Shown in pieces: positions 61,611 to 64,000 of a stretch of 64,000 nucleotides of DNA. Below the pieces are notes generated by a model. The model had not been told where the DNA came from, did no database searches, and saw nothing but the letters and a program-made list of their open reading frames with translations. Where the stretch lies: contig NZ_JAQBOC010000066.1 of the NCBI RefSeq assembly GCF_028288225.1, positions 1-64,000 on the forward strand, read 5' to 3'. Origin of the DNA: Mucilaginibacter sp. Lineage in GTDB: Bacteria > Bacteroidota > Bacteroidia > Sphingobacteriales > Sphingobacteriaceae. Positions within the stretch are counted from its first letter, which is position 1. Every line of letters begins with the position of its first letter. Made by a program: the position numbers and the translations under genes.

Positions 61611-63770
61611 ATGATAAAAAGCAAGCACAAAGGCTTTGCCGAGAACCTGTTATTTGCCCTAAATATTTTTATCATCTTTTTCCTGTTATTTGGTTCGGGA
61701 ATAGTTATTCCGCAATGGCTGCAGCCGGTTGGCAGGCTGCACCCCCTCATCCTCCATTTTCCAATCGTGGTGCTGATAATGGCCATGGTCCTGGAGTTTT
61801 TTCGCTTCAGAGAAAGGTTCAGCACAGAAAAACTATATCATGATTTCACTACGTATCTGTGGTTAACGGGAGCAATCTTCGCTGCACTCACAGCTATTAT
61901 GGGCCTGTTTTTATCCAAAGAACCTGGCTATGAAGGCGGCACTTTGCAATGGCACAAATGGCTGGGCGCTGGTGTTGTTTTTGTGTCGACGGTTATTTAC
62001 TGGTGTCGCAGCGCCGGGTGGTACAATGTAAAAGCAGCAAGGCTTGGAGCCACTGTTGTGGTGCTGTCGCTGGTATTTACAGGCCACTTTGGCGCTGATC
62101 TCACCCATGGCAACAACTTTGTTTTAGCCCCGGTTTGGCATCCTGAAAAAAAATTAGTCCCTGTTGATAAAGCCCTGGTTTTTAAGGATGTTATCCAGCC
62201 CATATTTGAAAGCAAATGTATCAGCTGTCACAATCCTGATAAAATAAAAGGCGGCCTGATGCTGATAAATGAAAAATCGATTTTAAAAGGCGGCAAAGAT
62301 GGCAAGCTGATTGTTCCCGGGCAACCGCAAATCAGTATGCTGTTGAAGCGCATTCACCTTCCCGCTGAAGACAAAAAACATATGCCCCCATCCGGCAAAC
62401 CACAGCTAACACCTGATGAGATGAACCTGCTTTACCTGTGGGTAAAAGAAAATGTGGATTTTAAGAAAAAGGTTATTGACTTGCCCGCAAAGGATTCATT
62501 ACGGTTAATCGCGTCAACCTACTTAAAACCCGCTGAAGAAATAGAGGAGAAATATGATTTTGCTGCCGCTGATGATAAGCTTATTAAAAAGCTGAATAAT
62601 AATTACCGGGTTATTTATTCGTATGCAAAAGAGTCGCCGGCGCTTGGTGTAAATATTTATAATAAAAGTGCGTATCAGCCTAAAGCTTTGGAAGAATTGA
62701 GTCCGATAAAAAAGCAGGTGATCTCGCTCGACCTGGATAAGATGCCCGTAAAGGATGCTGAACTAAAAACCATTGCCCAATTTGAAAACCTGCATGTGCT
62801 TAACCTCAACTTTACCGATGTTACGGGCAGCAGCCTAAAAGAACTTGCAAAGCTCAAATATTTAAAAATGATCTCGCTTGCAGGTACTCCGCTTAATGCT
62901 GCGGCAATTAAACAGATCAGCTCCATAAAAAGCCTTACAAAAATAACCTTGTGGAATACCGGCTTAACTGATGCCGAAATAAAAGACCTGCAAGCCCATA
63001 ACAAAAACATTGAATTTGTTAAAAGCTTTAAGGATGATGGCAAAGCTATCAAGCTGAACGATCCGCAGCTAAAGAATACCACGCTGGTGTTTGCTAAGTC
63101 GATACCATTACAGTTAAGTCACCCGATAAAGGGGGTGGAGCTGCGATACTCCACCGATGGCACCAATCCCGATAGCATAAAATCTCCCGTTTATAAACCC
63201 GGCCTTGAACTAACGCAGAATACAGGCGTAAAGGTAAAAGCCTACAAAGCCGGCTGGCTCAGCAGTGATGTGATGCAGTTTAACGTATTTAAAAGTACCT
63301 ACACGCCCGATAGCGTTAGTTTTATAGCGCCACCAGATACTAAATACAGCGCAGATGGTGCAAAGTCCTTAGTGGATAAGGATCTCGGCGGAACAAATTT
63401 TGGCAACAGTAAATGGATAGCGGCTCAAAAAAACATAGTAATCTATATGCAATTTACCAAACCGGTTGATCTGCACACCATCACCTTAAATTGTTTACGA
63501 AATATAGGCAGCCAGATCTTTTTGCCAATTGGAATTGAGATTTGGGGCGGCGCGGATGTAAATCACATGAAATTATTAAGTAATGTTATACCACCCGCTG
63601 CAAAAAAGAATGATCCTGCTATGGCGATGGGCATTGATTGTAAGTTGAATATAGCCAAACCAATTACCTGCTTAAAGATCGTAACAAAAAATATTCAGAA
63701 ACTGCCATCGTGGGATCCGGTAAAAAAAGGACCGGAATGGGTGTTTATGGATGAGATATTCTTAAATTAG
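61611..63770 (+). CDS. DUF2231 membrane / cytochrome c / LRR-like protein with chitobiase-type domain
   Basis: The 719-aa inner-membrane protein has about five hydrophobic segments in residues 10-170 (DUF2231-like: LHPLILHFPIVVLIMAMVLE). A planctomycete-type cytochrome c domain follows, with CISCHNPDK (Cys203, Cys206, His207) and HMPPSGKPQLTPDE. Next is a leucine-rich-repeat stretch (about 370-470, LHVLNLNFTDVTGSSLKELA), then a chitobiase/beta-hexosaminidase C-terminal type domain (about 500-560, LSHPIKGVELRYSTDGTNPD) and a discoidin-like end. It probably hands electrons from periplasmic oxidoreductases to the membrane (inference). The GMC gene downstream would be a suitable donor. Confidence 0.82.
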   Translation: MIKSKHKGFAENLLFALNIFIIFFLLFGSGIVIPQWLQPVGRLHPLILHFPIVVLIMAMVLEFFRFRERFSTEKLYHDFTTYLWLTGAIFAALTAIMGLFLSKEPGYEGGTLQWHKWLGAGVVFVSTVIYWCRSAGWYNVKAARLGATVVVLSLVFTGHFGADLTHGNNFVLAPVWHPEKKLVPVDKALVFKDVIQPIFESKCISCHNPDKIKGGLMLINEKSILKGGKDGKLIVPGQPQISMLLKRIHLPAEDKKHMPPSGKPQLTPDEMNLLYLWVKENVDFKKKVIDLPAKDSLRLIASTYLKPAEEIEEKYDFAAADDKLIKKLNNNYRVIYSYAKESPALGVNIYNKSAYQPKALEELSPIKKQVISLDLDKMPVKDAELKTIAQFENLHVLNLNFTDVTGSSLKELAKLKYLKMISLAGTPLNAAAIKQISSIKSLTKITLWNTGLTDAEIKDLQAHNKNIEFVKSFKDDGKAIKLNDPQLKNTTLVFAKSIPLQLSHPIKGVELRYSTDGTNPDSIKSPVYKPGLELTQNTGVKVKAYKAGWLSSDVMQFNVFKSTYTPDSVSFIAPPDTKYSADGAKSLVDKDLGGTNFGNSKWIAAQKNIVIYMQFTKPVDLHTITLNCLRNIGSQIFLPIGIEIWGGADVNHMKLLSNVIPPAAKKNDPAMAMGIDCKLNIAKPITCLKIVTKNIQKLPSWDPVKKGPEWVFMDEIFLN

Positions 63771-63796
63771 AAGATAATAAACCAAATATAAAAAAT

Positions 63797-63826
63797 CGCG
63801 TCATTGCTTCGTTCCTCGCAAGGACG
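63797..63826. repeat. Short dispersed-repeat-like sequence (CGTCATTGC type)
   Basis: CGTCATTGCTTCGTTCCTCG followed by CAAGGACG is a rearranged copy of the CGTCATTGCGAGG-type repeat that is common in many genomes. It occupies the spacer before the GMC gene. Confidence 0.45.
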
Positions 63827-63842
63827 TTTAGATTATTGTTTT

Positions 63843-64000
63843 ATGGATAATAAAAACACTTACGATGCCATTGTGGTAGGCTCTGGCATCAGCGGCGGCT
63901 GGGCTGCCAAGGAACTTTGTGAGCTTGGGGTAAAAACCCTCGTGCTTGAGCGTGGGCGCAATATTGAGCACCTGAAGGATTATCCAACGGCTACCAAAAA
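63843..64000 (+). CDS. GMC-family oxidoreductase, N-terminal part (cut by window edge)
   Basis: The first 52 residues show the FAD-binding start of a GMC oxidoreductase: YDAIVVGSGISGGWAAKELC, the GxGxxG dinucleotide fold, then LVLERGRNIEHLKDYP. These enzymes oxidise alcohols or sugars with FAD. Bacteroidota members near DUF2231/cytochrome genes often pass electrons to cytochromes. The rest lies outside the window, and the substrate is unknown. Confidence 0.85.
   Translation, partial: MDNKNTYDAIVVGSGISGGWAAKELCELGVKTLVLERGRNIEHLKDYPTATK

Overview
The window comes from a Bacteroidota chromosome, most likely Sphingobacteriaceae and probably Mucilaginibacter or a close relative. The evidence is the gene repertoire (TonB receptor with a DUF4249 partner, LytTR two-component pair, MacB-like permeases, PSD1/DUF1501 genes), the near absence of Shine-Dalgarno sites, and TTTG / TAnnTTTG-type promoter candidates. 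It contains no rRNA gene, no complete tRNA gene, no CRISPR array and no transposase of a classical IS.

Layout. (1) 1-4.6 kb: a rifamycin phosphotransferase gene (rph) with Firmicutes-style expression signals, a small exported VOC protein and a frameshifted exported hemerythrin-like protein. (2) 4.6-30 kb: the accessory core, nine genes on one strand. Phage-tail-fibre-like proteins sit at both ends (338, 441, 335, 335 and 1419 aa) and flank four large or unfamiliar proteins (1021, 452, 2112 and 1654 aa). No capsid, sheath, tube, baseplate, terminase, integrase or lysis gene is present. All but one of the proteins lack a signal peptide. The block shows a tandem gene duplication that carries a relict of its neighbour, a regular repeat of about 190 residues, and an abrupt base-composition boundary inside the 2112-aa gene. 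(3) 30-45.6 kb: regulators and transport. It holds an AraC-type regulator fused to a MacB-like permease, an SDR/SnoaL/HxlR operon, a deletion scar joining an ABC ATPase to an AHSA1/SRPBCC gene, a LytTR two-component pair followed by a lipocalin-like protein, TonB receptor and DUF4249 lipoprotein, relics of an AraC regulator and a permease, and an ArsR/SRPBCC/membrane-protein operon with a clear twin-palindrome operator. (4) 45.8-53.2 kb: an L-rhamnose utilisation locus (GntR-type regulator, GH78 rhamnosidase, RhaT symporter, bifunctional aldolase/dehydrogenase). (5) 53.2-64 kb: an orphan antitoxin-like protein, a START-domain protein, a hypothetical protein, an Rpn-family nuclease, then a run of PSD1, DUF1501, beta-propeller, DUF2231/cytochrome c and GMC oxidoreductase genes cut by the right edge.

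The rhamnose genes form a coherent pathway: release of rhamnose, uptake, cleavage of rhamnulose phosphate and oxidation of lactaldehyde. The isomerase and kinase are not in the window. The PSD1 to GMC block looks like a periplasmic oxidative module with two heme-binding proteins; its substrate cannot be read from sequence. The best candidate for an undescribed system is the 5.2-30 kb block. I interpret it as an orphan set of fibre-like and giant beta-rich proteins, made either for a contractile or phage-like particle encoded elsewhere or for display at the surface. That function is inference.
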